From contig BSBM01000261.1 of the NCBI GenBank assembly GCA_027924585.1, positions 1,225,501 through 1,289,500 on the forward strand: DNA of 64,000 bases. The letters run 5' to 3'. The stretch comes from Larix kaempferi. Its lineage: Eukaryota; Streptophyta; Pinopsida; Pinales; Pinaceae. The notes under the pieces were generated by a model. The model worked only from the letters and a program-made list of their open reading frames with translations, had not been told where the DNA came from and did no database searches. Position 1 is the first letter of the stretch. Each line of letters begins with the position of its first letter. Below, in pieces: positions 20,940 through 32,870 of the stretch. The translations under genes and the position numbers were made by a program.

Positions 20940-23110
20940 TAGAAAGAGAAATCATCATAGAAGGGGTGGTCGATCCTTCTTGTCGAAAGTCATAATTTGG
21001 GATAAATATTGTTTATATGTTATAACTTAGCCAATGTCCCGATCCATACTATTTACCGCGGAAGTCAGAAGTCGAGAATTTTCAGCCAAAATTTCGTAGA
21101 TTAATTTTTTTAAATATATCTTGTAAATGAAGGGTCGTCCAACCCTTTTGAGCTCAGTATTTTTCCAGTGTTTACCATTCTAGATATACATGAATTGACG
21201 TCCTAGAATTCATAGGTTGACTATTTTTACAATTCCCTCATAAATGAAGGGGCAGTCGATCCTTATTCTACCCAATATTATTTTCATAATAGTTCTAGAC
21301 TACAAGAAGCGTCGGTCGATCCTTCTTGTGTTCACCATTATGGATATAGGTGAATTGTTGGATATAGGTGTTCATAATTATCTACTAAATGAAGGGGCGG
21401 CCGATCCTTCTTGTCGGAAGTCAGAAGTCGGAAGTCAGGATAAATATTTTTATACATTATAACTTAGCCAATGTCTCGATCCCTACTATTTACTGCAAAA
21501 GTCGGAAGTCGGAAATTGTCGGCCTAGCCTTCGTAGATTAAATTTTTTACATTTATCCTGTAAATGAAGGGTCGACCGACCCTTCTTGTGATCAGTATTC
21601 TTCCAGTGTTCACCATTATGCATATACATGAATTTACAACCTAACCTTCATAGGTAGAATATTTTTACAATTCCCTCATAAATGAAGGGGCGACCGACCC
21701 TTCTTTTGCCCAATATTTTGTTCATAATAGTTATAGACTGCAAGAAGGTTCGGTCGATCCTTCTTGTGTTCACCATTCTGGATACAGGTGAATTGCTAGA
21801 TATAGGTGTTCACAACTCACTACTAAATGAAGGGGTGGCCGATCCTTCTTGTCGCAAGTCGGGACAAATATTTTTAATATGCTATAACTTAGCCAATTCT
21901 ACGATCCCTACTATTTACTGTGGGATTTCAGAAGTCGGGAATTGTCGGCTTAGGCCTTCGTAGATTAAATATTTTTACATTTATCTCGTAAATGAAGGGT
22001 CGGCCGACCCTTCTTGTGATCAATATTCTTCCAATGTTCTCCATTCTGCATATACATGAATTGACGGCCTAGCCTTCGTATTCAATATTATTTTCATAAT
22101 AGTTCTAGACTGCAATAATGGTCGATCGATCCTTCTTGTGTTCACCATTCTGTATACAAGTGAATTGCTGGATATAGGTGTTCACAATTATCTACTAAAT
22201 GAAGGGGCAGTCTATCCTTCTTGTAGGAAGTCGGAAGTCGGAAGTCAGGATACATATTTTTTATATGTTATAACTTAGCCAATGTACCGATCCCTACTAT
22301 TTATTGCGGAATTCGGAAGGCGGCAATTGTCGTCCCAGTCTTCGTAGATTAAATATTTTTACATTTCTCTTGTAAATGAAGGGTCGGCCGACCCTTCTTG
22401 TGCCTAATATTTTTCCAGTTTTCACCAATCTAGATATACATGAATTGATAGCCTAGCCTTCGTAGGTTGAAAATTTGTACAATTCCCTCATAAATGAAGG
22501 GGCAATCTTCTACCCAATATTATTTTCATAATAGTTCTAGACTGCAAGAAGGGTTGGTCGATCCTTCTTGTATTCATCATTCTGGATATAGGTGAATTGT
22601 TGGATATAGGTGTTCACAATTATCTACTAAACGAAGGGGCAGTCGATCCTTCTTTTCGGATTTCGAATGTGAGAAGTCGGGATAATTTTTTTTTATATGT
22701 TATAACTTAGCCAATGTCATGATCCCTAATATTTACTACGGAAGTCTGAAGTCGGGAATTTTTGGCCTAGCCTTCGTAGATTAAATATTTTTACATTTCT
22801 CTCGTAAACGAAGGGTCAACCAACCCTTCTTCTTCTCAGTATTCTTCCAGTGTTCACCATTATGCATATACATGAATTGATGGCCTAGCCTTCGTAGGCT
22901 GAATATTTTTAAAATTCCCTCATAAATGAAGGGGCGACCAACCCTTCTTGTGCCCAATATTCTGTTCATTATAGTTATAGATTGCAAGAAGGGTCAACCG
23001 ATCCTTCTTGTGTTCACCATTCTGGATACAGGTGAATTGTTGGATATAGGTGTTCACAATTCTCTACTAAACGAAGGGGAGACCGATCCTTCTTGTCAGA
23101 AGTCGGGAAA
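20940..23110. repeat. Tandem array, unit about 430 bp, with four quasi-palindromes per unit
   Basis: The landmark AAATGAAGGGTCGGCCGACC and its variants occur at about 21127, 21565, 21991, 22376 and 22806, giving unit spacings of 438, 426, 385 and 430 bp. Each unit carries four related inverted motifs about 60-170 bp apart: GGGTCGGCCGACCC, GGGGCGACCGACCC, AAGGGTCGGTCGATCCTT and GGGGCGGCCGATCC types, each enclosed by GAAGG and CCTTC. About 20 such motifs are present in all. Units also contain GGAAGTCGGAAGTCGGGA microrepeats. No protein is supported; the short plus-strand frames at 21244, 21682 and 22926 are the repeat itself translated. Confidence 0.85.
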
Positions 23111-24121
23111 TCTCACTCGGGAAAAATATATTTATCCAAATACAGTGGTTAGTTGGCTTCGATCGGTGAAGAAGGTAAAATATCAGAGCTCTGTTATCTG
23201 GGTGGGATTAGTGGAAACCATGCCTTTTCTTCAGTGATGGATTTCCTGGAAAACTGGAAATGGTTTCCAGATTGTGGTTGGAAAAGATCGGATTCTGGGC
23301 ACAAAAACATTCATGTATTCTTATAGAACATATCCTCAGTTGTATTCAAAGGACGGGAATTTACTTTTGAATATATATGTCATAAACATCCGAGTAGGAT
23401 CTATAACATGTAGGCATGCAGGCTGTCAAAAAGTAGTCTCATTATGGAGGAAGGAAGGGCTCATATCTTCCTTTTTCATAAACAACAGGTGTTGGATGAA
23501 ACTGACATAAATATATACTAAGCAGGAAAAAAAATTTTGGACAATATTATTTTGATACATTACTTAAAATAGTTGTATAATACGGCAGAATATTAGCTAA
23601 ATTGCATAGATAAATAGTTTTTGGTTTATTGATTGTGATATGGAATGCTAAATGTTGATGTGGATGGAAGATGACAAACAAGGTTATTATGAGATAAAAA
23701 CTTGTGTAACATGTGGAATAGTGGCCATTTGGGAGACAAGTATGTTTCACATGTAACAAATGATTATCATGATCATTGAATTTTATGGACAATAATATGT
23801 GTAGTTTCTTTGATTCATAATATGAATAGCAAGAGGCTCTTTTTCTTCTAGTAAAAAAGAGATATCATCTAACTAGGATGAATTATGCATTAATTTGGAA
23901 GAAAGAACATTGACAATATTTAAATGTGTGAATCAGAGCATATAAAATGAATTCTAACTCATCTAGTTTAGTCAAATAGAGGCAAAGCGATAAGATGGTG
24001 TAGCACGAAATACATTCACAAAAGGGAAATTAACATACTGAAGAAAGTGACAACATATGAATCTCTATTTTTGATAGACTTGTACTTCTACTCTTCATTA
24101 AATTCTTCAAAAAATATTACA
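23111..24121. other. Unassigned stretch between the tandem array and copy 2 of the unknown gene
   Basis: Short frames on both strands (23274-23510, 23547-23792) lack recognisable domains. Nothing further is supported; the sequence is AT-rich and non-repetitive by eye. Confidence 0.3.
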
Positions 24122-24439
24122 TCACTGTATTTCTTTTCTCTCGGATCCAACCCCGATTACTTTGTAAAATAAAAATTTATACAAAATGTTCTTTGAATAA
24201 ACCCTAACTAATTCTTCGCTAAAAATATAAATTTCAAAGAAATCTCTAAATTTCAGGAACATTTGTTTTGTTGTCGACCAAGTTGGTATTGTGTTGCTTT
24301 GATTTGATTTGATGTAACACTCGGGCATTTAACAAAGGAACCGCAACTTCATTTCAAATTAAGACACATGTATATTCATTCTTGATATAACCTGTATTTT
24401 GTTTTCCCAAAATTTTCCATTGCTCTTGATTTGGGATTT
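24122..24439 (-). other. 3' flank of copy 2, homologous to the 3' flank of copy 1
   Basis: On the minus strand this reads TTAGTTAGGGTTTATTCAA, then AACATTTTGTATAAAT, GGGGTTGGA and ATACAGTGATG. The stretch downstream of copy 1 (about 59720-59900) has TTAGTTAGAAGAAGCAG, AAATTTTGTATAAAAACA, GGGGTTGGAAA and GTATAGTGATGATA in the same order. The homologous unit therefore extends beyond the coding region. The 68-codon frame at 24122-24328 is part of this flank. Confidence 0.5.
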
Positions 24440-27400
24440 CATAATCCATTATTTATTTCACCATGACCTCCAATTCTATGCATGATGTGTAACATACAGC
24501 TGGAAGATCCTTCTTAATCATTAGAAGTTGTTCAAGTATTTCAAAATCATTAGTCAATTTATCAATTATTGTCTTTCTAGTTAATCCTTTGACCAAACCT
24601 TCAAATTTCGAGTGATCCATACGAGCCTATACTATCAAACTGTGATAATTTTCTTGAGTAATTAATTTTCCATCATCACTCCAAAAAGAAGGTAGATCAT
24701 TTTCAAAAAGCCCCAAAAAAATTCCTTAAAATTGTGAACTTCAAGGACCATTTGTTGCACTTTGTCATGTACTTCTTTAACACGATCATGCTTGCCAATA
24801 ATTCTTCTTTCCCAAATGATGTTTGATGTTCTGTCTTTGATTATAAATCTGTGCATATCTAATTAAGTTATAATGTTTTAAAATATTATTGTATTTTGAG
24901 TTGTTTCTGAACGCCTTTTGCATAATGTCTCGTTTGGCACTTTACACTTCTGGAGAGCTATGTTTTCTATAGCATCTTTATCTTCCATAGAATTCAAATG
25001 TGACCAGAATTTGGTGACTTCCACTGATATAACATCCGATATAAGGTGTTTATATCCTTCTAATGGAATCTTACCTATTGCTCTATCTTTTAATTCATCA
25101 ACTTTATTTTGCAACTGTTTTCTATCACTCAAAGCATTTTTCTTTTCTTCAGAATTTTGAATTACTTCTTGTTTCAACTTCTGGTTTTCCGCTTTCAACT
25201 CTTCTATCTCTACATATTTTAGAATAATTTGTGACATAGCACTGGTTAGTTCCTCTGTGGAGTAATTTTATGTTTTTCCTTCATCCGTACATAGAGATTG
25301 ATCCCTTGGTTGCTCTAGCACTTGCACAGTTTCAATATGATTGGTATTTAACACTGAAATTTGTGACAACAATTCAATCCTTTCTTTTTCCCAAGCATTC
25401 TTTTCATATTGTAACTTTAACATTTTACCTTTGTGATCCATCATTTATTGATATATGGATTCCTTTTCTTGTTGTAATGCTGTCAACTTTGGAGATTGCA
25501 CATGTTGATTATTTGGCACCTTCAATTTTTTCTTGAGCATTTGAATGGTATTTTATTTTCCATCAAGGAGCCTTTTGGTACACTGAGTGTTCCCTAGCTC
25601 AGATCCCACATTCACAAGGTCCATTTGTAGTATTTTAATCTGGATCAAATTTGCTTTGTTTTCTTTCTTCTCTTTCATCAATTGACTCTGCATCTTGGCT
25701 ATAACAGATTGCAATTTAGAAAATTTTAAAGTGGATTATAATAAATCAGAATACAAGACATCTCATGTTTGTTTATGCAATTGAATCTTATCGGGTATAT
25801 TAATCTCATCAAGCTTAACTTCCATTTCATAAACTTTCTCATCGTTCACCACTGCAAACCTTAGATTGTTTCTCTCTGGATCCTTAACTGTAAGAAGGGA
25901 AACTTTTTGTTCTGCCAAATTTATTACTTGAGGGAACAATTTTTGAGATTCTTCCAAAGACTGCTTCTTCTTTTCTGCATATTGTGAAAGGAAATAAAAT
26001 CTGGACTTATACTGAGAGTTACTTCCAGATTCCTTTATTTATGAAAAAGAATATTGTTGCATATTTATAGGTGGTTGGGAAATCAAAGTAGTTTTTCCTG
26101 GAACAATTAAATCTCGTTCCTCCATACTAATAATTTCCTTCTTTTGTTCCACTTTTGATTTCTTGCTTGAAACTTCTTCATCGACTTCCATACTATCAAC
26201 TTATGAAATAGTTCTCTTATTGGTGATATCAGATTTAGTGGGTGTCTGAACCAACATTGCCAAATTGCTTCTTTGTTCCATATTCACTTATTTCTTATCT
26301 TGTTCAAATTTGAATAAATTTTCCGTTTCTTTTAATCCTTTAACTGTTTGATGATGAAAAGGATTGTTTATATTTTTATGTGTCCTTTACAATATAATTT
26401 GATGATGATCATAATTAATCCTTTCATCCTCTTGGAAATCTATGATCTTCAATAATTTTTATACTATAGATAGGGTTTCCTTGGTATTAATGATGAATGG
26501 ACCAACTTTATGAGGGAATTTCACATTTGATGATTTCTTGAAAACACCGAAATGTTCTTCTTCTGAATGCAACCTTTGTCTAATAAATTCTAAGGAAAAA
26601 ACCCTTGATGTTAAAAAGGCTGGAAACAGATATGGTGCTCCAGTAAAACCATACACTCTAATTGTAGTATGTTCTTTATACAAGAACCAATCACTCGTTT
26701 GTCCTTCTGGTGTAGGCTGCATCATTTCTTTCATTTCTTCTAACACTTGGGGCAATTCAGCATTAAAAATAATTATGTAAACTTCTTCCATGATTGTATT
26801 GGTGAAATCAAACATATTGATCTGTTTAGGAAGGTCATGAGAAAACATGGTACCAGAAAACTTCAATTCAGAAATATTTGAACACAAGAACAGGTTCAGG
26901 AGATATGACTGATATTTGAAACGCTCAACTTGTGGAAATTCACCAACTAGACATGAATCAATTCAGCTAGGAATTCATCAAAATTAAATAACACACTGGA
27001 CTCGACTGTAACTCGGGTGAAATGTCTTGCAGAAGGAAACCTAACATAACTTCCGTGATTTACTTATCACTATCTATACCTAAAATTTGACTCAACGAGG
27101 ACAAAACTAACCGGGTATCTCTCTGAAAGAAATCAATACTCAAAGGGAACGATAGGTTTTCATGCAACTAGCCATCTTTAAAGACTTGTAATAAAAACTT
27201 GTGTTTTTCTTCTGGACTGCAATTTCTATAAAACTTTACCATATTTTCTTCGTTAAATAACTCAGGGCTTTCGAGAATTTTTTTAGATAAACCTAGAACC
27301 TCACGGACAGTCCACGCATTGAATCGGCATAGAATTTTGGTTGTATTTACATTAATGATTACCCTTTCAGAATAATTCACCTCACACAAACCAACAAATT

Positions 27401-27625
27401 CAGGGAAGTGTAGGTTCTGTTCTACACAAAAATAATATAGAAAAGAACCAAAACATTAAATACATCCTTTCTGTGCTACTTAAATGCAATTAATTTCTCT
27501 TTAGACTACGAAATAATACCCACAGAAAAAACAGGGTCGAAAATATCCCTTTGCCTGTTAACTACAAGCTCCTCATTTTCATCTAAACTTTCATTGAATG
27601 GAACAAGGTCTTCAATTTTCTCCAT
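24440..27625 (-). pseudogene. Decayed copy 2 of the unknown long coiled-coil gene
   Basis: Fragments on this strand align in order with the open 1002-codon gene at 60230-63238. They are: the start at 27625 (MEKIEDLVPFNESLDENEEL); 27168-27389 (NYSERVIINVNTTKILCRF); 26459-26887 (SDWFLYKEHTTIRVYGF, then YLFPAFLTSRVFSLEFIRQ); 25763-25957 (FPQVINLAEQKVSLLTV, INIPDKIQLHKQ); 24878-25237 (coiled coil and start of the C-terminal domain); 24662-24856 (IIWERRIIGKH); and a tail to about 24450 (MDYEIPNQEQWKIL). Many stops and deletions separate the pieces, including loss of most of residues 30-65. It is clearly non-functional. Function of the family is unknown. Its C-terminal part runs in one frame across the point where copy 1 shifts frame. 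Confidence 0.8.
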
Positions 27626-27804
27626 TTGGGAAACAAACTATGAAAAATGAGGGTTTCGAGCTACCTGTGAAATGAGCTTATGAATAGGAGAATGCTAGGG
27701 TTGACTTCTGTGCTTGTTGACGAAGACAAGTGACGTGTTTTCGGTGGGTTCTTCTCCTTTAGGAAATAATCAACAAATGTCTTTTTCCAAACTTTGAACA
27801 TTAA

Positions 27805-27818
27805 CCTTTTATATTATA
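27805..27818 (-). promoter_or_regulatory. TATA-like site upstream of copy 2
   Basis: On the minus strand the sequence is TATAATATAAAAGG, about 180 bp upstream of the ATG at 27625. Copy 1 has TATATAAAAAG about 170 bp upstream of its ATG, so the promoter layout appears conserved. Confidence 0.45.
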
Positions 27819-27829
27819 ACATATGATTA

Positions 27830-28929
27830 GGTGGTTTCGGAACTTGCGATGAGCGGTTTAAATTTTACCGCTTTTCATAGCCGACTCCACCAACACTTGC
27901 CACATGGTAAGCGGTTTAATTTCCGCTCCACATTTCCAAGTTTAACCACTGTGCACTTTCTAGAGCCGAAACTCCTTTCCACCGTCGATTTTCTTTTGGG
28001 TTGGTCTTCATGATTATTCCACTGCGGGTTATTACATGTTTGAAACTTTTTGTGTGATTTGTTCAATTTTTTAGCGCCTTTTCCATCTCCGCCCTTGGTC
28101 ATTTGAATCCCCTGCGTGCATTTGAAGCCCATGCGTGCAATCATGATGCCCATGAAGTTGAATTGCAAAGAACATCGTTGATATAAGAGGAATCAAATCC
28201 AACAAATCACACACATTTCGTTGGGTTAACATGCACGAAGTTCAACCCAAGAATGTGACCCGGAATCCACTTTTCAAGTCCACCGTCGATCTTGGATGGG
28301 GCGATCCAATGGTACAGGACAATTTCACTAAGTTAAGTTCTTCAGAGTTTAAAGATAAGGATGTGATATGAAATCTATATGAAATCTATCTAAGCGCATG
28401 TTGAATTCTATCGTTGATGTGGATTGACGAATATCCAACGGTTTTGAATCATTTAGTTGTTGAAAGATGCTCAAGGGTTGATTAAAAGGATCGGGCGCGA
28501 AATATTTGTAAATCTTAGTTGGCCACCGGTTTGACATCCACTCTGTTGAACGGAGGTTTGGAAATGATATATTTGGAGAACAATTTGACCAAATTTCCAA
28601 CTTTGGAGAATGCAAAAATTGGTTAATTCTGCAAAATAGTAATTCCTTATTAATTAAAACAAGATTGAAAGACTATGAAGATCAATGATGAATTGATGCC
28701 ATTAAAAGGATACAATATTTTTTATGAAGAGACATGATTTTCCTAAAAATAAACAATTTTTCAAATAATAAAGTTATTTGGAAAGATATATAACCATACA
28801 AGTCAAATGTATGAAGAGGACCAGAGGTGTCTCTAAAGTTTTGGTAATTGCATATCAGAAGCAAGAAAGAGGCCAGTGAGATAGATGAAGTATTACAAAG
28901 TCTCGCGCTGCCATTGAAGATCTGAAAAG
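27830..28929. other. Upstream flank of copy 2 and unassigned sequence
   Basis: Repeated short words such as AGCGGTTTAA, CCACCGTCGAT and a pair of CCCATGCGTGCA-like segments near 28100-28150 are visible. No gene is recognised. Short frames at 27831-28168 and 28349-28615 have no family resemblance. Confidence 0.3.
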
Positions 28930-29371
28930 ACGAAGTTAAAACTATTATAAATTAGAGGGTTGTTGGGTGGTGCTTGGGGCAGGTTGAGGCCTTCTAAGGG
29001 GGTTGTTGCCTCCTTCCAGTCGTGGCTGGAGAATTAGGGTGTTGGGGCATCCGTGTCTTTTCAACAGGTAGAAAACTAGGGGTGTAGGTGCATCCTTTCT
29101 GTAGTGGCATAAGAATCTAGGAGATTAAGTTCTCCATCAAGTTGGTGCTTGTAAAACAAGCTTGTATAATATTAGCTTATTAATAAGAAAGCTTTGCTGG
29201 TTTTACCTTTGAGGTTTCCACAATAAATTTGTGTGTTCAAATTTTTAATTGTCCTATTCATGTTACTTATGAATATTTAACTTGTCCTTAATACTAATTG
29301 TTTATAAAATATTTGAAAAAGGTAATACTGATTCGCCCCCCCACCTCTCAGTATTGATGGATAAACCAACA
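28930..29371 (+). repeat. Copia-type LTR relic, plus orientation
   Basis: The stretch ends ATGGATAAACCAACA at 29371 after a pyrimidine-rich TTCGCCCCCCCACCTCTCAG block. It contains GCTTTGCTGGTTTTACC and GAGGTTTCCAC, matching the layout of the reverse complement of 29979-30200 (TGTGGTTTTCCC, GGATCCACG, CACCCCCCTCTTAC, CCAACA). A segment near 28990-29030 resembles the reverse complement of the nearby 39-bp minisatellite. The left boundary is uncertain. No primer-binding site follows it directly. 29372-29585 holds nothing clear. Confidence 0.45.
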
Positions 29372-29585
29372 CCCACCACATAGCGCCCTGGTCATCGGCT
29401 AGGGTCATGTGTAGTTTATGCTCTAGCGCCACTGCTTAATATTTTAAGCGGTTGGGCCTATTGGCATAAATTTGTAGGATCCCTAAGGTAAGCTTACTTC
29501 CCTTATACGTTTTAAGCCTTCTTTGGACTCCAAAACTCATGAACTATTTACCCGATCTTCTTAGGTACTTGGGACAAAAATAATT

Positions 29586-29924
29586 CTAACAAGGGGGTCC
29601 CTTTATGCAAAGATTTTGTACCTTGTCCCACAGCTCTTTAGTTGATAAACACTTTCCAACTTTATTTTTCACATGATCATATATTCCATGCAAGATGATA
29701 TCCATTTCCATTACATTATTATTTCTTAGCTCCTTTATGGCTGAAGTTTTTTGTGGTCTTTTTGGAGCGATGTAACCATTTACAACAGATTTCCAGATAT
29801 CAAAACCTTGTGCATGTAATGGAGTCTCATTCTTATAATCCAATGATAAAAATTTGATCCATAGAACAATCGAACCCCATCTACAGAGTAGAGACTTTCA
29901 TGTTCATCCATTTTCTCTAGAGAT
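29586..29924 (-). pseudogene. Ty1/copia gag relic
   Basis: The minus strand begins ATGGATGAACATGAAAG near 29915 and translates to VDGVRLFYGSNFYHWIIRM, the start of a copia gag (form F-GSNY-W--RM). After a frame change it continues at 29586-29843 with LHAQGFDIWKSVVNGYIAP and KCLSTKELWDKVQNL, the conserved body of this family. It stops after 85 codons. A primer-binding site and LTR end lie just upstream on the same strand. Gag would package element RNA; this copy is frameshifted and short, and no pol follows it. Confidence 0.75.
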
Positions 29925-29960
29925 CTATGTTCTAGCTATCAGACTCTCTTGAAGGAATTG

Positions 29961-29972
29961 ACTCTAATACCA
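29961..29972 (-). other. Primer-binding site of the copia relic
   Basis: The minus strand reads TGGTATTAGAGT, close to the tRNA-iMet complement TGGTATCAGAGC. It lies six bases downstream of the LTR end CCAACA. Confidence 0.65.
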
Positions 29973-29978
29973 ATTGAC

Positions 29979-30540
29979 TGTTGGAAAATTATAGTAAGAG
30001 GGGGGTGATAAATTTTAACCTTAATTACAACATGTAACATTAACCATTAAAAATGTCTTTCACCATCACATAAAACCAACACATAACATCATACACAATG
30101 CACAAGATATTTAACGTGGATCCAAAACCCAGACGAGGGAAAACCACATAATGATTTTATTATGTAAAAATAACAAGATTGCATTCATAGGAAGCACCCC
30201 AACACCAACTGGAAGGATGCTCAAACCCCCTATTTTACAAGATCCAACTTGAAGGAAGCTCCAACTCCTTGATTTACTTGCACCAACTGGAAGGAGGATC
30301 CAACCCCCTAATTTATACGCTCCAACCTTAAGGAAGCTCAAACTCCTCAATTTACAAGCTCCAACTAGAAGGAGGATACAACCCCTTGGTTTTAATAATT
30401 TCCAACGTATAGATAGGACTCCAGTCCTCAGTAAACTCCAAATCAATAGTTTTACAAGCACCAACTGGAAGCAAGCCCCAACTCCCTGAGATCACAAGCA
30501 CCAACCTAAAGGAGAGTTCAATCTCCTATCCTTTCCCCAT
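29979..30540 (-). repeat. 5' LTR of the copia relic with a 39-bp minisatellite
   Basis: On the plus strand it starts TGTTGGAAAATTATAG, i.e. the LTR ends CCAACA in element orientation. From about 30199 to 30530 it holds roughly eight units of 39-41 bp, each beginning CCAACTGGAAGGAGGAT-like and ending ATTTACAAGCT-like. Because 39 is a multiple of three, a minus-strand frame stays open (30111-30464) and spells a 13-residue repeat; this is a consequence of the period, not evidence for a gene. The outer LTR boundary cannot be fixed. Confidence 0.55.
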
Positions 30541-31269
30541 CCCGCCACCTTGATGTGAATAAGAAGAACAATATTCCACTGCCATTGTATCACTGTCTCC
30601 ATCAACCTATACCTGTATCTATGTAATTGTACCTGTATCATTATCCCTGTACCTATATCTATCATTGTCACAATCATTGTATTGTTGTCACTATCACAAT
30701 CCCTCTTCGTCACAATGACACAATCATTGTCTCTGTCACAATAACACAAAAACTATCTCTATCACAATGTCAACATGTACATGCCTCAAATATGTCCTCC
30801 AAGAATGCCAGAAAATTCTTCTAAGATATACTTCATATGTATCGCAAGACCAGAAAGATGCCTCCAAAGAGTGTAATCAAATTCTAGAAATAATCACCAA
30901 TAGACTTCATCTATTTGCACCTTCAAACTCTTACATCATAGGCCTCATAGTACATTCCAAAAGCTTAGAGGGATCTCATGCCAATAACATTACCATGGAA
31001 TATTTCAATACAATCACCAATAATATCTATGCCAAGATGATTCATCATAGAATGTGCCAAGTTAATTACCAAGATCATCATTAAGTATGCTGATCCAATG
31101 TGCCAATAAGTTTGTGATTCTGATACCGTATGAGAAAGTTATGCAAGATTTTGTCAACCTTCTTCTCTTGAATTTTCATTTTCTTTGTCATTTTCACAAA
31201 CCCTAACATTTAACAAGTATAACTCTTAACATGTAATGAATAAATATATGAAACTTTTACCACATATTC
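30541..31269. other. Unassigned stretch with short simple repeats
   Basis: 30550-30770 is rich in CACAAT, TTGTCAC and CCTGTA words. The frame at 30767-31084 has no recognisable domain. A minus-strand primer-site-like CGGTATCAGAATC at about 31115-31127 may mark another lost LTR element. Confidence 0.25.
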
Positions 31270-31740
31270 TTCAATATCTCTGCGACATCTCCTCTAAGGG
31301 TCATTCTCTGGAACATCATGGATCAAAAGTTATAGTGAAAATTTCAAACTAACTTGTTTAAAGATGATTTTTGAGTCATTTAAAATCCATGTCTTCCCAA
31401 GTTCATATCTTCGAAAAATATAGCGAACCAAGATCATAAATTTTAACCATTTGTTCTTAAAGATCTATTTTGCATCTCCTCCAAAGAGCACTATCTAAAA
31501 CATTATGGATCAAAACTTATAAGGAATATGCCAAATTGGCATGTTTGAAGGTTATTCAAAAACCCTAACTTTCTGAGGTCATATCTTCGGAACTATAGCA
31601 AATCAACATATCAAATATTTACCATAGGAATCACAAGTATTGCCATGTCTCCATCTCATAAACCTTTCACGGTCTAGAAATCCCAGAAACAAAGATATAC
31701 TAAAAATTCCAAGGTGACCTAAAACAAAAAAAAACAAGTA
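31270..31740. repeat. Diverged tandem repeat, period about 187 bp
   Basis: CATCTCCTCTAAGGGTCATT at 31286 is echoed by CATCTCCTCCAAAGAGCACT at 31473 and more weakly by CATCTCATAAACC at 31652. AGGTCATATCTTCGGAACTA-like segments also recur. No coding sequence is supported. Confidence 0.6.
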
Positions 31741-31949
31741 GAAATCATCGCAAGATTTCATCTTCCACTAGAATTTCGACCTTCTTCACTTCAACTTTCC
31801 CTTAAATTTGACCCTCTACTCTTGCATCTGAGCTCTTCAATTTTGGATGATGAAGATGAAAAAATTTCTCTCCTATTTATACTACTCTAAGAGCATGATT
31901 CAGCTTAATATTTTATGGTTACCCTTTAAGATCCTTTAGCTTTAGCTTG

Positions 31950-32870
31950 AGTAAGTCTTGACCCTTGCTCGTGAACTTGAAAGTGAACAACAAAGTGCAA
32001 AGGTAGTGATGATAAGGAGCCAGATATAAATGAATTAAAAAGTCAAATTACCAAGATGCAACTAGATGTCCAGGGTGAAGAGTTGTTGAGAAGAACTAGA
32101 AAGACCCTTTGGGACAAAATATCAGTTGGAATGCTAGATGGATGGGATTATTTTGATCTTATACAAGATGAGTTAGAGATTTATGAAACATGTCAAAAGG
32201 AAATCAAAGATGTTGAAAAGCAGCTTGGAGAAATGACTAAGTAGGATGTTGAAATAATAAATTTCCTGAATACGAGTATAACTAAGAAGCAATTGGAGGA
32301 CTTGTAGGTTGAAAACAAGACTCATATGATAAATATAGCCAACCAAATGATTACCAAGGAGGTCTTGATGTCCATAACTCAAGACAAAGCTAAAGCATTG
32401 GCTGAAGAGATTATTAGATTCAAAGGTCTTTATAAAGAAAAGTCTTGCATTAGCCTTGGTTTACCTCATCCATGGGATGGGAATGGTGATATGTATAAGA
32501 AGGAAGAGTACAAATCCAATCTATTAAGTCAAAAGAGAGATGTTGTTGCATAGTTTGATTATTTAGAAGGAATCATAATTGGTGATGGAATGGTAGAAAA
32601 CTTGAGATATGGATAAATCTTAAAATCACACCCAATTTAAAGATTAAATCCCATATCTTATGAGAAAATTACTAATGTTGAAATAACATTAGAGTACTTA
32701 AGGGAACACCAATTCCCAATTGGTAATCTATGGCAGTCATTTCCCAAATACCTTTGCACTTTGTCATCCACTTTCAAGTTGCCAGAGGGCTTCAAAGGAG
32801 TGAAGTTTGTTATTGAAGTGATTCAAGATAATAGTTTTTGTATTCATGACCATATTTTTTAGATTCACTC
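31950..32870 (+). pseudogene. Decayed copy 3 of the unknown gene, 3' part only
   Basis: The plus-strand frame (32056-32244, then 32326-32553 and beyond, with stops) aligns with residues from about 840 of the 1002-residue protein and with its frameshifted tail. Shared blocks are TLWDKI (family HMVWDQI), DYFDLIQDELEIYETCQKEI, INFLNTSI, KALAEEIIRFKGLY, GLPHPWDGNGDM (FPAFWNENSELI in copy 1), EEYKSNLLSQKRD and, at about 32640-32770, LNPISYEKITNVEI...FPIGNLWQSFPKY (LLPISYAGHIEMRV... in copy 1). Nothing upstream of the C-terminal domain is recognisable. It lies on the opposite strand from copies 1 and 2 and is clearly dead. Confidence 0.65.

Noticed and set aside
20940-23110. CRISPR-like or protein-coding reading of the tandem array
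   Set aside because: Units are about 430 bp and diverged, without short direct repeats and unique spacers; the frames at 21244, 21682 and 22926 translate the repeat itself.
30111-30464. 117-codon minus-strand frame with a 13-residue repeat
   Set aside because: The 39-bp minisatellite period keeps the frame open automatically; it lies inside an LTR.
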